Origin: Alnus glutinosa | Lineage: Eukaryota > Streptophyta > Magnoliopsida > Fagales > Betulaceae | Length of the DNA stretch: 64,000 nt | Assembly (NCBI RefSeq): GCF_958979055.1 | Contig: NC_084891.1 | Location: 27,501,001-27,565,000, forward strand | Direction: 5' to 3' | In this document: piece after piece, positions 46,885 through 59,200 of the stretch | Layout of the letters: each line of letters begins with the position of its first letter | Position numbering within the stretch: position 1 is the stretch's first letter | Translations under genes and position numbers: made by a program | Notes under the pieces: model-generated | Told to the model about the DNA's origin: nothing | Databases searched by the model: none | What the model saw: only the letters and a program-made list of their open reading frames with translations

Positions 46885-49439
46885 TATGTGAACGAGGTAA
46901 TTAGCACACAAATTGAGAATCTTGAACAGTCAAAGTGAGGCAACCTCTTTCCCAGCTCTCAGGCAGTACGAGTCCCTCAGGACAAAAACCAGTACCTAAA
47001 CTTTACCATCATCAGAGGGACAAAGAGGGGGGACCTGTCTGAAATAAAACACCTACGCTTTACAGCCGGAATGATCACTACGACGAAACAAATGTAATGG
47101 ATAAACATAATTTTGTTCCTATAGTACAGTACATGCCATCCCATTAGAAATATTGAGATTATTTTTTAAAATATTTTTTCAAAAGTAAAAAATATATTTA
47201 CATTCAAGGAGTTTATTCTTTCATATTCTATATTGGTCTTCTTTTTTCTTTTTTTAACCACTTATTGTCTCTTTTAAATTATATGTTAAAGAAAAAGCTT
47301 GTATTTATATAAGGTCATGGTTGTAAATTGGGACGGAACTAGAGGAGGTGGGGGCCGCCCCCTCCTCCTCCCCGATTTTGAAATATATATATGTGGAAAT
47401 AAATTTTTTATAAATTAGTTTGTAGAAAATTTCATACAACTCACATAAAAGATTGACATGTGTCTCTTGACATGTGAAAAACACGTGTTGTTTTAATAGA
47501 ATGTACTTCTTACATGCTATTTTAATAGCATTAATATAAAAACATGTGTTTTTTATATGTTTAAAAAACATATATCACTCTTATATGTGGATTGTACAAA
47601 ATTTTTTACAAACCAATTTATAAGAAATTTCTATATATTTGCTTAACCTCTCATTAACGCTTTGACCTCTCTCCATAACAAAATCTCCAATTCGTCCATG
47701 GTTATAAACTTTTCATTTTCTTTATTTCTTTCTTTATTTTTTTCTTTTGCTTTCTTTTTTATTTATTTATTTTTGTTTGTCTTTAACGTGGGTTTTATTT
47801 GTGCTTGCTTAGTAGCACGGGGCAAGCTATTTTCATGTATGCTCTTACATTTTATTTTTTACATATAAGAGTACGTAATACTATAAACTATATTTATATC
47901 CTAAAAATATTTTACAAATGTTGACGAGACAGTCTCAACTAAAATTTAAATTTTTATAATTTGTAACAATGGCTTATCAAATGTTGAATGAGATGCACGA
48001 TAGCATTGCGATATATTTATACGATCAAAATGTTATTTCTAACATTACTCTTTTATAAAACATTATATATAAAAAAAAATAAAAAAATTGCGTGCCTCTA
48101 TCATTTAATATAGAGAAATGTTATATACTATAATTTTATAAAACATTCGTTCAATTAGTTTGACGTGACACTTTCAATTAACTATTTGATTAATTAATGT
48201 AAAATATATCCAATAATTAATTGAAAGTACCAAATCGACATTGTTTGACTATTATAAAATAAAAATTCAATATATTGTACCTTGAGTTTTTCAGTATATT
48301 CACTATATTAGCTCGTAAATTGTTATAATCAAATAAGGAGACGTCGAATTTGGTAATCATGACCTTCTTATGAGTTATGTAAATATCGTTGACAGAAAAA
48401 ATGTCAACCAAATAGTGCATTCATGTTATAAAATAATCAATATTCTAAGATTATGTCATGTGTTATTAAAATGTTATTTCTTTTGGCTAGCAATTAGACT
48501 AAAGATTTATCTTATTCTTAAAAATAATAGTTAAATGAGTAAATTTATCACTTCTTTATCGGTTTAAGCATTTTGGACAATTGGTAATTTAACATTTGAC
48601 CAAATGATTTTGAGTTTGAATTCTGACTCTTCAGTTTATTTTAATTTTTAATCAAAATATTCAATGTGTTGTATGGTGTCGCACGTGAAAGAGACTTAAA
48701 ATATTAACTAAATGATTAAATTTATAATTCCCTATCGACTTAAGTTTTTTTTTTTTTTTTTTTGTTAACAATTGATAATTTATTTAACATCTCTCACTTG
48801 TTTCCCCCTCTAAATTAACATCAGATTAATCATTTAATGCCCTGTGATTATTGTTTAATATGTCATGTGCCAATTATACGTGTCATATGGCAAGGTTGCC
48901 CGGCTATCTCTCTCTTTCTTTTTTTTAAATAATTTTTACTTTTAAATTGTTTTTTATATATAATATTAAATAATTATGTCACACGACGCATCAAATAAGA
49001 ATTATTTGTGACAAAAATTAATTAGTTTGATGTGACATATTATTAATTAATTAATTATACAATATATTGACATAGGGAGAAAATCATATGACAACAAAAC
49101 TGAGAATCTAACTGTTCAAATTAAAAACCTCAATACTAAATTGAAATCATATAAAAAAAATTAGAGACTAAATTTGATGTTTTTATACGCCAGAGCGCGA
49201 AATTTACTCGGTAAACGTAATTTCTCGCGAGTCTCGTGACTCAACGGCTGGATTGTGAAGATATTTTCATTTCCAATAATGAAAAAAGAGAAATAAAAAG
49301 CGTTAGAGATCTGACACTGACAGCCTTTTCTCGCCCCTCTCAGCGGACTTTGCCCAGGAGGCAACGGACGCGATAAATGGCGGACTCCAACGTCGGACTT
49401 AACTGGATTTAAGGAGTGCGTTGAGGTCCGCGTTCATAA
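46885..49439. other. AT-rich intergenic sequence upstream of the IQD gene
   Basis: No gene is recognised. A GGGGGCCGCCCCC inverted block at about 47350-47362 belongs to a dispersed repeat. GC content rises from about 49185, marking the IQD promoter. Confidence 0.55.
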
Positions 49440-49623
49440 GCCAACATATGTGTTTACAATTTCCAACACCGCACCAAACATTATAGGCAGTCTTGTCTCC
49501 GACTCCGAGAGAAAACAAAGAGAGTTGAGAGAGAGGGAGAGAGAGAGTGAGTGAGTGAGTGAGTGAGTGAGGTGGTAGTGAGCGAGTGAGAGTGAGAGAG
49601 CGAGACGGTTAAAAGAGAGGAAA
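49440..49623 (+). promoter_or_regulatory. GA-repeat-rich promoter/leader of the IQD gene
   Basis: A dense purine region (49509-49620) with GAGAGAGGGAGAGAGAG followed by seven GAGT/GTGA units lies directly before the ATG. (GA)n leaders are common in plant core promoters and are BPC binding sites in general. Whether the BPC protein encoded at 3-656 binds here is speculation. Confidence 0.55.
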
Positions 49624-52600
49624 ATGGTGAAATCTACCTCATGCTTGAAAATAATCACATGCGGTAGCGATTCAGCGGACAAGGATGATCTCGAGGTCTC
49701 CGAGGTACCCGATTGGTTCAGAGTTATTTGTTTTCTCCGCTCAGATTTCTTTGACTTTTTCTTCAAACCAATTACGATTTGTTGGTCTTGTTAGTTTTGG
49801 ATTTGATGCATTTGGAGTTGCTGAGGAGCAGCTAGTTCTCTGTTTGGAAACTTGCAAAACGGCACTTAGGAAATTTTCAGTATTAGGATCTGACAAGTCT
49901 GAAATCCTATTGAACTAGTTCATTTCAACTATGTGGTTAGACTGGGCTGAGCTTTTGATTTCTCTTTTCCAATATTGAGATCTGAGATTTTTGTTGTTTG
50001 TGATTTGGTTTATTCAATAATTAAACAGTCGTTTTCATGTTTACTGTAAAGTCAAGATAATTATCCTAATGCATGATGATGATTGCCTATATGTCTATAT
50101 TACATACATATTAAGAATTTACGTAGAAGGAAGCTAGAACTTCTGCAGTGTTTTTAGACAAAGACTGTTTTTACAAGCATTGTAATTAATTGAGTTCTTA
50201 GAATCAATTTTTGGTTGGTCTGGGGAATACTTGTTTACAGTGATATTGTATGCTTGTTGGAGGATCACCATGCTTTTTTGGATGATTGATGTGAAGTGGG
50301 ATATGCTTTGAGATCACTATGCTTAACTGTAAAGCGCATTATGTTGATCATGGTTGTCACCTACGTACAGTTGGTGGGTGTCTATTTCAATGTGATAGGA
50401 AAAGAAAATCATCGGAAGATATAAATCACAGTAAGTAGTTGATGTAGTATCAATCATTTTGAGAAAGAAAAAAAGAAATAAGAATAAGAAAATGGGTGCA
50501 ATCAACTTACGTCGGGAGAGTACATTGCATTTGAAAGATTTGTCATATGACGTAAGACAGAAATGGGTTCATTTGTACAATTGAACACACAATTTATGGT
50601 TATTTATTATTGGCTAGATACATTTGAAGATCTTGTGCATTATGAAGTGGGTGTTCCATAATAATATAGCCTTTTGAGAATATGTTTTTTTTTTTTTTTT
50701 AGGAAAAAAAAATTAAATTATTTTCCTACAAACTGTATTAAGTTCTTCTCTTCTAAAGTTTCTTGAAGCCATTTTCCCAACAAAGCAGGGAGTTAGAAGT
50801 TGGAGTGTTGAAAGGTCATAATATAGATGGGGAAATCAATGTCATACTTGTACAGAGTTATAGGAGGAAGGCAGTCAAAGTTTTCTCTGTCTGTGTGTTA
50901 AATATGATGTTATTTTTGCTGCATTCCAGAACAAGGGTTCAAGGTGGAGTTTCCGAAAGAGATCTGCCCGGCATCGAGTGCTTAGCAACACTGTAATCTC
51001 AGAAACCGCTTCTTCTGGAAATAAGGAGAGCCCAGAATCTGCCATTCTTGACCATATACCACCAGTCAACTCTACTGTTCCAGAGAAAATCTCAGTGATA
51101 CAATCCACAGATGAGAAACCCCACGTATTGAGTTTGGAGAACCCAAAAGTAACTGAAACTGCAGTTGATGCTGAAAATGATAGTGAGTTTGATGCTGAAA
51201 ATGATAGTGAGTTTGATGTCAACCCAGAGGAGTCTGTTGTTATTGTCATCCAGGCTGCTATCAGAGGGTTTCTGGTATTCTCTTTCTTTAAACTGTATGA
51301 GTCCAAAACTTACTGGTTAGCACCCATTTTACCTTTTATTAAAAACTATTTGCCAGGGTCGGATAACGCTGTTAAAGCTTAAGAATGTTGTTAAATTGCA
51401 AGCTGCTGTTCGTGGGCACTTGGTTCGAAGTCATGCTGTGGGAACCCTACGTTGTGTTCAAGCCATTGTCAAAATGCAAGCTCTTGTTCGTGCCCGCCGT
51501 GCTCGGCTGTCCCTAGAAGGGTTATTTCCAGAAAAGAAGTTAGATGGGAAGCACGAGGAGGATAATGAGAATTCAAAAACCTGGGTAATGCTACTGAACT
51601 TTCACCCAGTATGTTATGGGACATATGGGGTTGATGAGACAAATTTTGTTTTTCCTTGTCATATTGGTTTGACAATAGGTTTTATGCCATCTATCTTCAA
51701 CCTCAAGCAGCCTCCCTTTGTAAAAATGTTAAGATGTTATGATAAAATTATCTCATGTTGTTACTTGTCAAAGAAAGAAAACGAAAAAGGGGTAAGTGTC
51801 TCAAATTCTGCTTGTTCAGTATAATCATTGTTAGCCTTCCGTATGTTGCTGGTTTGTTTCAGTCCTACCAGCATGTTGGTAGGTTTCTGGATTTTAATGG
51901 TGTTTTTTTAGGAATAATGGTATGAAGTAAAAGATTATGACCTCCAAGCATTCGTAGTGTAAATCCAATTTTTGGATGTCTAGTCTCCTGTTTTTTCTTT
52001 TTTTTTTTTTTTTTTTAGTATTCAACCATTTTAAGGTAAAAAAGGGAAATTTCGAAGGGATGCAGATAAATAAAGATTTGTGCACACATGTGCACCTATG
52101 ATTTCTCAAGAAACATATAGAAGGGGAAAAAAAAATCATAGAGCGAGATGCATTTGTGAGTATGCAGGAATGGTCTTTGTTTTAGATTATATGCATTCAC
52201 CATCTAATAAGCGCTTCCGGGAATTCACATAATTGCAGGATACTGGCCCTGTGATCCTTCATTTTACTAGGTAGTTCTTTGGTGAAATTCTGAAGAATAG
52301 ATTGAAAGAATATAAACCCTTGAAACTTTTTGAATTGAAATGTCAATGCTAGTCAATATTTTAAAGATATTTGACATTGGGGGGGGGGGGGGGGGGGGGG
52401 GGTAAAATTAATCACCTGGGGATGTTTAAACCGTCGTCTCTCGGCTTTCAAATCTGAAATTTGCATAAGGTATAATGTTAGCATCATTAATGGTGAATAC
52501 AATGAGGTAGGTTAGGAATGTATGATTCATCCTTTACTGGTTCTTGTTGACTTTCGGGGGTTGGTTATTGCCAGTTCCATTATGATGTTAGATAGTGTCT

Positions 52601-55596
52601 TCTTATACCTTTGATGAGCAACAATGACTGTTGCCACATTTTCTGACAACCCTGCCTGGTTATTTGATTTTACAGGAGAAGGATAATCTAGTAACCAAAT
52701 CTAATGTAACGTACGCTCCGATTGAGAAGCTGCTAAGCAATAGGTTTGCCCGCCAGGTATGTTGAATTGGTATTTTGATTCCATTGCTTTATAACTACTT
52801 TTGACGCTATTATTCACACACACACAAACCTGACTAAATTGATTCATTTTTCGATTAAAGCTGTTGGAATCAACACCAAAGTCCAAACCTATCCATGTTA
52901 AGTGTGATCCTTCTAAGCCCAATTCTGCTTGGAAGTGGTTGGAGAGGTGGATGTCTGTTTCTTCACCAAATATTGGGGAGTCGAGGAAAGCAGAGTTGAT
53001 GACAGATAAACTGGAAAGAGAAAAGGACGAGAACTTTGTATCTCAACTTGAAACCAAAGTTCGATCTGAAGTATTTTTTGAGTCAGAAAATGTTAAGTCC
53101 AGCAATAGCGAATCACTAGTGGCATCTGAAAGCGAAGATAATCTGATTACTTACGATGCCACCAACTTCAACTTTCAGGCATGCCATCCTAACTCTTCTT
53201 CATTAAAAGATGATTTGGAGTCGCATGGGTCTGATGCGAATGAAACCTCATTGGAGATAATTTGTCCTCCAAATCAAAGTAATCAAGAAGATTCAGATTC
53301 CCAAGTGGAGTTTAATCCTCTTCCTGTGAAGCCTGAAACCGAAACTGAACAGCCCAAACGTTCTATGAAAAGGTTTGCCTCGGAAGAGCTGGAGACTGAA
53401 GGAAAGAAATTTGTATTTGGATCAAGAAAAGTGACTAGTCCTGCATTTGTTGCTGTCCAGTCGAAATTCGAAGAGCTGAGTTCAACAGCCAATTCAGGTA
53501 GATCAATTAGTTCATTTCATCAAGATGCTGGAGTTGAATCACCTATAGATACAAATTTGTCTGGAGGGGATACTGTAATCAGGACAAAGGAGTTCAGTAT
53601 GGCAGAAAATTCAGCCCCCCATAGTTCAAGGGTTCAAGTTGGTGGCTCTGAAAGCGGCACTGAACTCTCTATTTCTTCTACCCTTGATTCACCTGATATA
53701 TCTGAAGTTGGTGCCACAGAATGTGAGCATGAAGCCAAAGTTTTAGAGGAAGGGATTTGCAATCTCAACAGAACGGAAATTGTAGATGTTGAATCTAAGG
53801 ATGCATCTGCCATCCCGGGGTCTAACTTATCATCCTTTGTGACAGATCAGCCAGAGAAACATGGTGATGTTGATGGGGAACCCATTAATTTAATGGTGGC
53901 TATGGACTCCCCTCTGATAGAGCCTAAGCTGGAGAACAATGCATCCAATCTGCAGAGGGAGCTGGAGAACAATGCATCCAATTTGCAGAGGGAGCTGGAC
54001 TCTCAGAGAGGTCATGAACCATACCGGTCATCGCCGGAAGCTTCTCCTAGAAGCCATATAACTGTGCCCGAATCTCATGGGACACCTTCTAGTCAGGTAT
54101 CTGCCAAGTCTAAAAAGAGCAAAACTGATAAGAGTGGATCCAACCATAAGCGTAGATCCCTATCGGGAGGTAAGAAACCACCTTCAAATTCAAATAATGA
54201 TTCTGGCTCAAGAAGTAGTATGGAACAATTGCCTAAAGATCAGAAAAATGAGAAGAGACGCAATTCCTTTGGCTCACCAAAGCCTGACCACATCGAGCAA
54301 GAACCAAGAGATACCAGTATTAACAATTCTCTTCCCCATTTCATGCAAGCCACAGAATCTGCAAGAGCCAAGCTCCAAGCTAATAGCTCTCCAAGATCAA
54401 GTCCAGATGTGCAAGACAGAGACCTTTACGTCAAGAAGAGACATTCCTTACCTGGTGCAAATGGGAGGCAGGGGTCTCCACGTATTCAGCGGTCAATGTC
54501 TCAAGCCCAGCAGAGTGCGAAGGGAAATGGTAACTATCCCCATGGTAGTCTCTAAACCTGCTTATATTTAGTATTTCAAGTCTTGAAATTTCTATCCAAC
54601 AAAATATGCTTACAGTCCCACACTTGAATGCCTCCCCACCAAGTGAACAGTTTAGATGTATAATTCAAGGATGTCCTGTTCGTACTACAGCCTGTGTTTA
54701 TAGAAGGCATGATATGGTTGTCATTGAAATCTTCTTTTCCCCCCATTTTTGTTTTGGGCTCTGTCTTAATGCCTTGATGGGTTGTGTTCTTGAGACAACA
54801 TACCTTACCGCGAAGACGCATTAAACATACCGCTCTTGGTTCATCATGTTTGCTGGTTAGTGCATCCTATTAGCACTCTGCCTTCACCATCTTTCCAACC
54901 TCCTTTTTTTCTTTTCTTTTCGGTGAATGAGATGCTTTTATAACAAAGAGACAAAACAATTACAAAACTCTCCAGCTTAACTGCTGGAACACCTGATGCT
55001 ACACAATAGCACCTTACAAACAACATTCCTACCATTTACATCGACAATACCCCCTAATCCAATACCCCAATTACAACAAAGCTCTAAATTCTCATTATTC
55101 TTTTTGAATCTCCCTTTTCCCAAGACCCTTGTTCCCACTTCCCATGCAATGATTTGAAGTATTTTCTCCTCTGTTCTTGGTTGATTCCCATGCTTTATGT
55201 CCTTCCTCTGCCTCCATATATTGAAATTATCATTTGTTCAAAAACCTTCTTCTTCTCCTTCCCTTTTTTTTTTCCTCTCCAACCATAATTTGGCATTTCA
55301 ATCAGATATTTATAGTACAGACCTCTGCATGTCGTTCAAATGTTCTCTCACTAGTTGAGCCACTTGATATATGTCAATGCCATTCAAGCGTAATAGCAAA
55401 TGCATCCAGTTGGTGGGGTTTGCTTTGAGCCTCTGGGATTCACTTATTTTGTTGACAGTATGGAAAAAAAGAAGTAATAGATACAAAATATAATTGAAAA
55501 TAAAAATAAAAATAAAAATAGAGAGCGTCTGTTCATCGAGACTCGGTTACTTACTGCTTGATCCTGCTTTTTTCAGAAAGAAAATGGCAGAGGTGA
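49624..55596 (+). CDS. IQ67-domain (IQD31/IQD32-type) calmodulin-binding protein, six exons, 807 aa
   Basis: Exons 49624-49704, 50930-51274, 51357-51584, 52676-52756, 52861-54529 and 55577-55596 join to 2424 nt, all GT-AG. The N-terminus MVKSTSCLKIITCGSDS and SFRKRSARHRVLSNTVI match the IQD31/32 clade. The IQ67 domain spans exons 2-3: IQAAIRGFLGR (134-144), LQAAVRGHLVR (156-166) and MQALVRARRAR (182-191), split after RGFL by the conserved phase-0 intron. A long acidic/Ser-rich middle follows, then the DUF4005-type C-terminus (VKKRHSLPGA, SPRIQRSMSQAQQ) ending NERKWQR, which the 20-nt last exon supplies. Reading through exon 5 would instead end in NYPHGSL at 54555, which I regard as intron retention. 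Family members bind calmodulin and associate with microtubules. Two short internal duplications are present. Confidence 0.95.
52379..52402 (+). repeat. Homopolymer G tract (24 G) in IQD intron 3
   Basis: Uninterrupted run of 24 G on the sense strand within the intron 51585-52675. Quadruplex-forming potential; exact length may be an assembly artefact. Confidence 0.85.
54900..55075 (-). mobile_element. LINE-type retroposon 3' fragment in IQD intron 5
   Basis: Minus strand: TTTTGTCTCTTTGTTATAAA, then GCATCTCATTCACCG and an A-rich tail. The layout resembles the other LINE ends in this window. It lengthens the intron that precedes the 20-nt last exon. Confidence 0.45.
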
Positions 55597-56010
55597 AGAG
55601 ACGCATTGAACTGATCATATGCCTCAAAGTCAATGATGGTAGATCACCTGTCCTAGATGAGCAATTTGGAGTCAGTTGTTGTTCTACTTGATGGGTAGCT
55701 TCTTAATTCTGTATTCTGGCATTTTTCCTCTTTGATTGTGGCTGGATGGATTTGAGGGTTTGTTTGGGAGGCTATATATATAAAACTGAGTGAGGTTTTC
55801 ATGTACATTGCTGCTATCACTATCACTACCACTACCACTATTTTTTATTATTTTCTGTAATTTTTTTGTTCCCCTGTAATTTGTAAGTTTAACAATATTT
55901 GTGGGTGTGATATTATTTAGGTGAACTACAAGATGTTTTTGCTTGATTACATGGTTAAGAACTTTTGAAGGCTTTTACCAAATGTTATTGTAATAAATTA
56001 GATTCTCTAT
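55597..56010 (+). terminator. 3' UTR and polyadenylation region of the IQD gene
   Basis: Follows the TGA at 55594-55596. A short (ACTATC/ACTACC)n run lies at about 55812-55838 and AATAAA at about 55990. Confidence 0.55.
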
Positions 56011-56382
56011 GGAGCATTTGCCTTAGTTCTTCGAGTTTATTTTTGTTGGCTGTAGAAACCCCTCTTCTCTCTCCCCCCCTTTTTGTCTGTCCTAAAGCGC
56101 AGATTACATGCAATGGGTAGCCTATTGCACCCTATCCCCCATCTGTTCAAAGACTAGAGAAGTGTTTAGGACTTGAGAAACACTTTCGTTCCGGTCGGGG
56201 ATTGTGCATACCCTATCTTGGCAATTTCGCCGGCATTTTACACTGAAGAACATAATGAGAATATCCCGCATGTAATTTATCAGCAAAAGTTGCGATTTTT
56301 GCTTAAGAAAGGAATTGTTTCCATTTATAGAGGAGCATCGTTGCACATTATTAAGGGTTTTGCCAACTCTAGACTTGTGTAA
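56011..56382. other. Intergenic sequence
   Basis: A 69-codon plus frame (56173-56382) is open but has no recognisable family feature and runs into the MITE boundary. Not called as a gene. Confidence 0.5.
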
Positions 56383-56872
56383 GAGCATTCTCAATGGTTT
56401 ATGTATTTTTCAATCTAGAATAGCTAATCAAAATCTATTTTATCTAGTTTAGCTAATGAATTTTAAATGTACTATACATCCGATTATCTATTCTTAACTC
56501 TATATTATTTTTTTATTATTTTTAATTTATTTATTTCATTATAGTATTTTTTTTCACGTGGGTCCCGCTTTATAACTCCACTTCTTTGCACACTTTCTCT
56601 TAAATCTCCACTATAAAGGAAGAAAAAAAAAAAAAAAGAACGTGGAGTGGTGGAGGGAAAAAGGAAAAAAGCAAAGCTAAAAAAGTGGAGATAAAGAATA
56701 AAAAAAATAGATAAGTGAATAATATAACTCTACATGTAGAGTTCCACTATTTATGGAATTAAGGAAAATCTATTATAGAGTTGGAATACATAAGCTGATG
56801 GAGTCTCTTTTTAACACTTTTATTATCTATTCTAGCTTAAAGTTACAAATAGATAATTCATTGGGAGTGCTC
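56383..56872. mobile_element. Tourist-like MITE, TSD TAA, GAGCATTCTCAATGG ends
   Basis: TAA at 56380-56382 and 56873-56875. Left end GAGCATTCTCAATGG, right end complement GAGCACTCCCAATGAATT; the arms share ATAGATAA and CTAGAATAG/CTATTCTAG. This end type is widespread in plant genomes. 490 bp, no ORF. Confidence 0.8.
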
Positions 56873-56875
56873 TAA

Positions 56876-57893
56876 TTGCTGAAACATTGGAATTGACTTC
56901 ATTACTTATTAACAGGCTTATTATGAAGTCCCCTCTTTTGCCTCTTTTAATAGCAGCTAAAAACTTACTGCTTCTTGTTTGAGACTTCACCCAATAATTT
57001 CGATTATATGAGCGTCAATGACATTTGTTCTTAGAACATGAGATTTTTACATGGTTTTAGGATGGATGCCGGTTTAATAGACTAAATTAAAGGAATTTCT
57101 TCTAGTTCGGTTTAACCGAAAACTTTGTCCATTAAAGACATGCCGGCAGAAATCAATCTAGGGCCCAAAGGCGGGCGAGTTGTGCCTCTGTAACGGTTCT
57201 TTACAGTAGTCATGGACTGGGCAGCTTCTTTTATGCCAGCCCAGCTATAGAAAAGGTTACCACTGTCGGCATGGGCCTTAAGGGCCATGTTCAGTGGCCA
57301 TGTTCAGTGGGTTTTAATCTGGCATGTTAAAGTACTTTGGACCAGATACGTGCTTGATGATTTTCTGCTCGGCCCAGCACAATAGCATACTGTCAACTAT
57401 TCTTAGAGCATTAGCATTTGATAGGAGTGAGCAGTGGGTGAGTTTTATGTTGCCCAACCACTTACCCATGGCGGTGAGTTCTTATGAATCAATCTTTCAG
57501 CTGGAGATCTCAATCTTAGTTCTACTGCATGCTCTTCTCATCCGTACACAAGCAAAGATGAATCAAAGCTCTAGAGTGTTTACTCTCTCATACTGTACCT
57601 TCCCTTCGCACCGACTTCTATACGAAACCAACTTCACAAAATTATATGATTTTTGTGATATTTACTGTGGATTATTGTATCATTTACTATGAGCGTACAA
57701 TCGGTTGCGGTTATTTGAAAACAATAAATATGGTAAATATTAATTAAATTTTAAGACAACTGTTGGGATTTGAAAAATATACTAAAAATCCAATCCAACA
57801 AAGCAGATATATCATTTCAAACAAAAAAAAACAAACAAACAAACAGATATATAACATTGAAAATAGAATGTAGAGGTTATAGAAGACTTACGA
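56876..57893. other. Intergenic sequence
   Basis: A 122-codon plus frame (57324-57692) lacks any recognisable domain. Repeat-like phrases (GGTTTAACCGAAAAC) occur near 57110. No gene is called. Confidence 0.5.
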
Positions 57894-58274
57894 GGGGGTG
57901 TACATGAAGTACTTGAGGAGGGGAAAGACGGTGAAAAGCTACTTTGGAATGAGCCAAGTTGTTCATGAAATCAATATATGCGATGGAACTGAAGTAGGAT
58001 GCTATTGACGCAGTTTCGTTGAACGATGTTGTCAACAATGGTATTGCGAAGATCGTGAAATCCGCTATGTGTTCCGCAAACGGATGGATCGATTACAGCT
58101 GCCACATATATATATATATATATAATTTTTTTAAAAAAATCGGTTACCGGTTACCCGGTTATTAAAATAATTTTTTAAAATGCTATGATTGGTAACCACA
58201 ACTAAATTATCCGATTGTAGTTATTAGCGGTTATCGGTTATTTTCGATTAATAACCGTCCTGCTTGTACACCCC
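57894..58274. mobile_element. Probable non-autonomous element with GGGGTGTACA ends
   Basis: GGGGGTGTACA (57894) and TGTACACCCC (58265-58274) are inverted. The right arm has CGGTTACCGGTTACCCGG and GGTTATCGGTTATTTTCG, themes shared with the elements at 23975 and perhaps 5284. TSD not clear. Confidence 0.5.
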
Positions 58275-58326
58275 TATCATTTACTTTAATTTTACATTCA
58301 TCAATTACACTCAAATTTTATTTTTT

Positions 58327-58361
<35 letters not shown>

Positions 58362-59055
58362 CTTATTTGATTTTGGTATAAGCCCATAGATTTATGGGTA
58401 AAACAAACAGATTTGGACAAATTATATGTCCACATGGGTTAATCATCCGGATTCCACCCCTTATGGTTGGCTGACGGATATTAAAATCGCCCTTATAATA
58501 TGAATAACGTTTTTAAATCGTAATTTAAAAAAAAATATATAATCTCAAACCATCTATTTTTTAAAATCATTATTTTGATCTACGAAATCTGTATACCAAC
58601 AAATCCACTATAATGCTCAACCCGTCCAACACTTCAAATAAAGAAAAAGAAAAACCAAATTTAATTAAGACAATTGAGTCCCCAAAAAAGAAGACATCTA
58701 AGACACATGGCAACGAGCGGCTACCACACACACGACCCTCTGGCCGTAGAGTATTGATTGGACCTTAAGCCAACCGCTCTAGTTAGTTACGGTCTTATCA
58801 TCGTTTTACTCAAAAAATTGTGGTCAGAATCTAGCCAGAAATACAAAAAGGCAAAAGCTTAACTAACCCCACTTGCATTTTTAGCGCGTGCATGCAACGA
58901 ATCTAACCCTGATGTCTCTCAAATGATACGCGCTTCTGCACCACATGCGTCAGCAGGGAACATATACAAACAAACAAACAAAAAAAAAAAAAAATGAAAG
59001 GGGAGGAAAAAACAAAAACAAAAAAAGAAAGAAAGAAAGATATACAAAGGGCTGT
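58275..59055. other. Intergenic sequence with a 39-bp poly-A run
   Basis: A homopolymer A run lies at about 58331-58359. No gene is recognised. Confidence 0.55.
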
Positions 59056-59200
59056 GAGGAAAGCTAGAGGATCTAGGGTTTCCATGGATCTCTTCGTTAT
59101 GCCTCGTAATATAGTGGTAGAAGATTTCGATCGGTCTCTCTGACTCTACGATTCGATCGTGTAAATTTGGTACAATTGGGGTTCTCAGAAGTGGTAAGTT
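59056..59200 (+). other. Possible first (leader) exon of a gene continuing beyond the window
   Basis: CTAGGGTTTCC and a GC-richer, T/C-rich stretch are followed by an in-leader ATG at 59083 with a 19-codon frame ending TGA near 59141. A strong donor AGTG|GTAAGTTA lies near 59195. This pattern (short leader exon, uORF, long intron) is common in plants, but no downstream coding exon is identifiable before 64000. Confidence 0.3.

Noticed and set aside
49434..49766. 110-codon minus frame
   Set aside because: Antisense of the GA-repeat leader and exon 1 of the IQD gene; Ser/Leu-rich only because of the repeat.
54530..54555. IQD stop at 54553-54555 (tail NYPHGSL)
   Set aside because: Produced by reading into intron 5; the conserved end comes from exon 6 at 55577-55596.
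54077..54571. 164-codon plus frame in a second reading frame
   Set aside because: Shadow of IQD exon 5; the frame in use is fixed by the IQ67 domain and conserved C-terminus.
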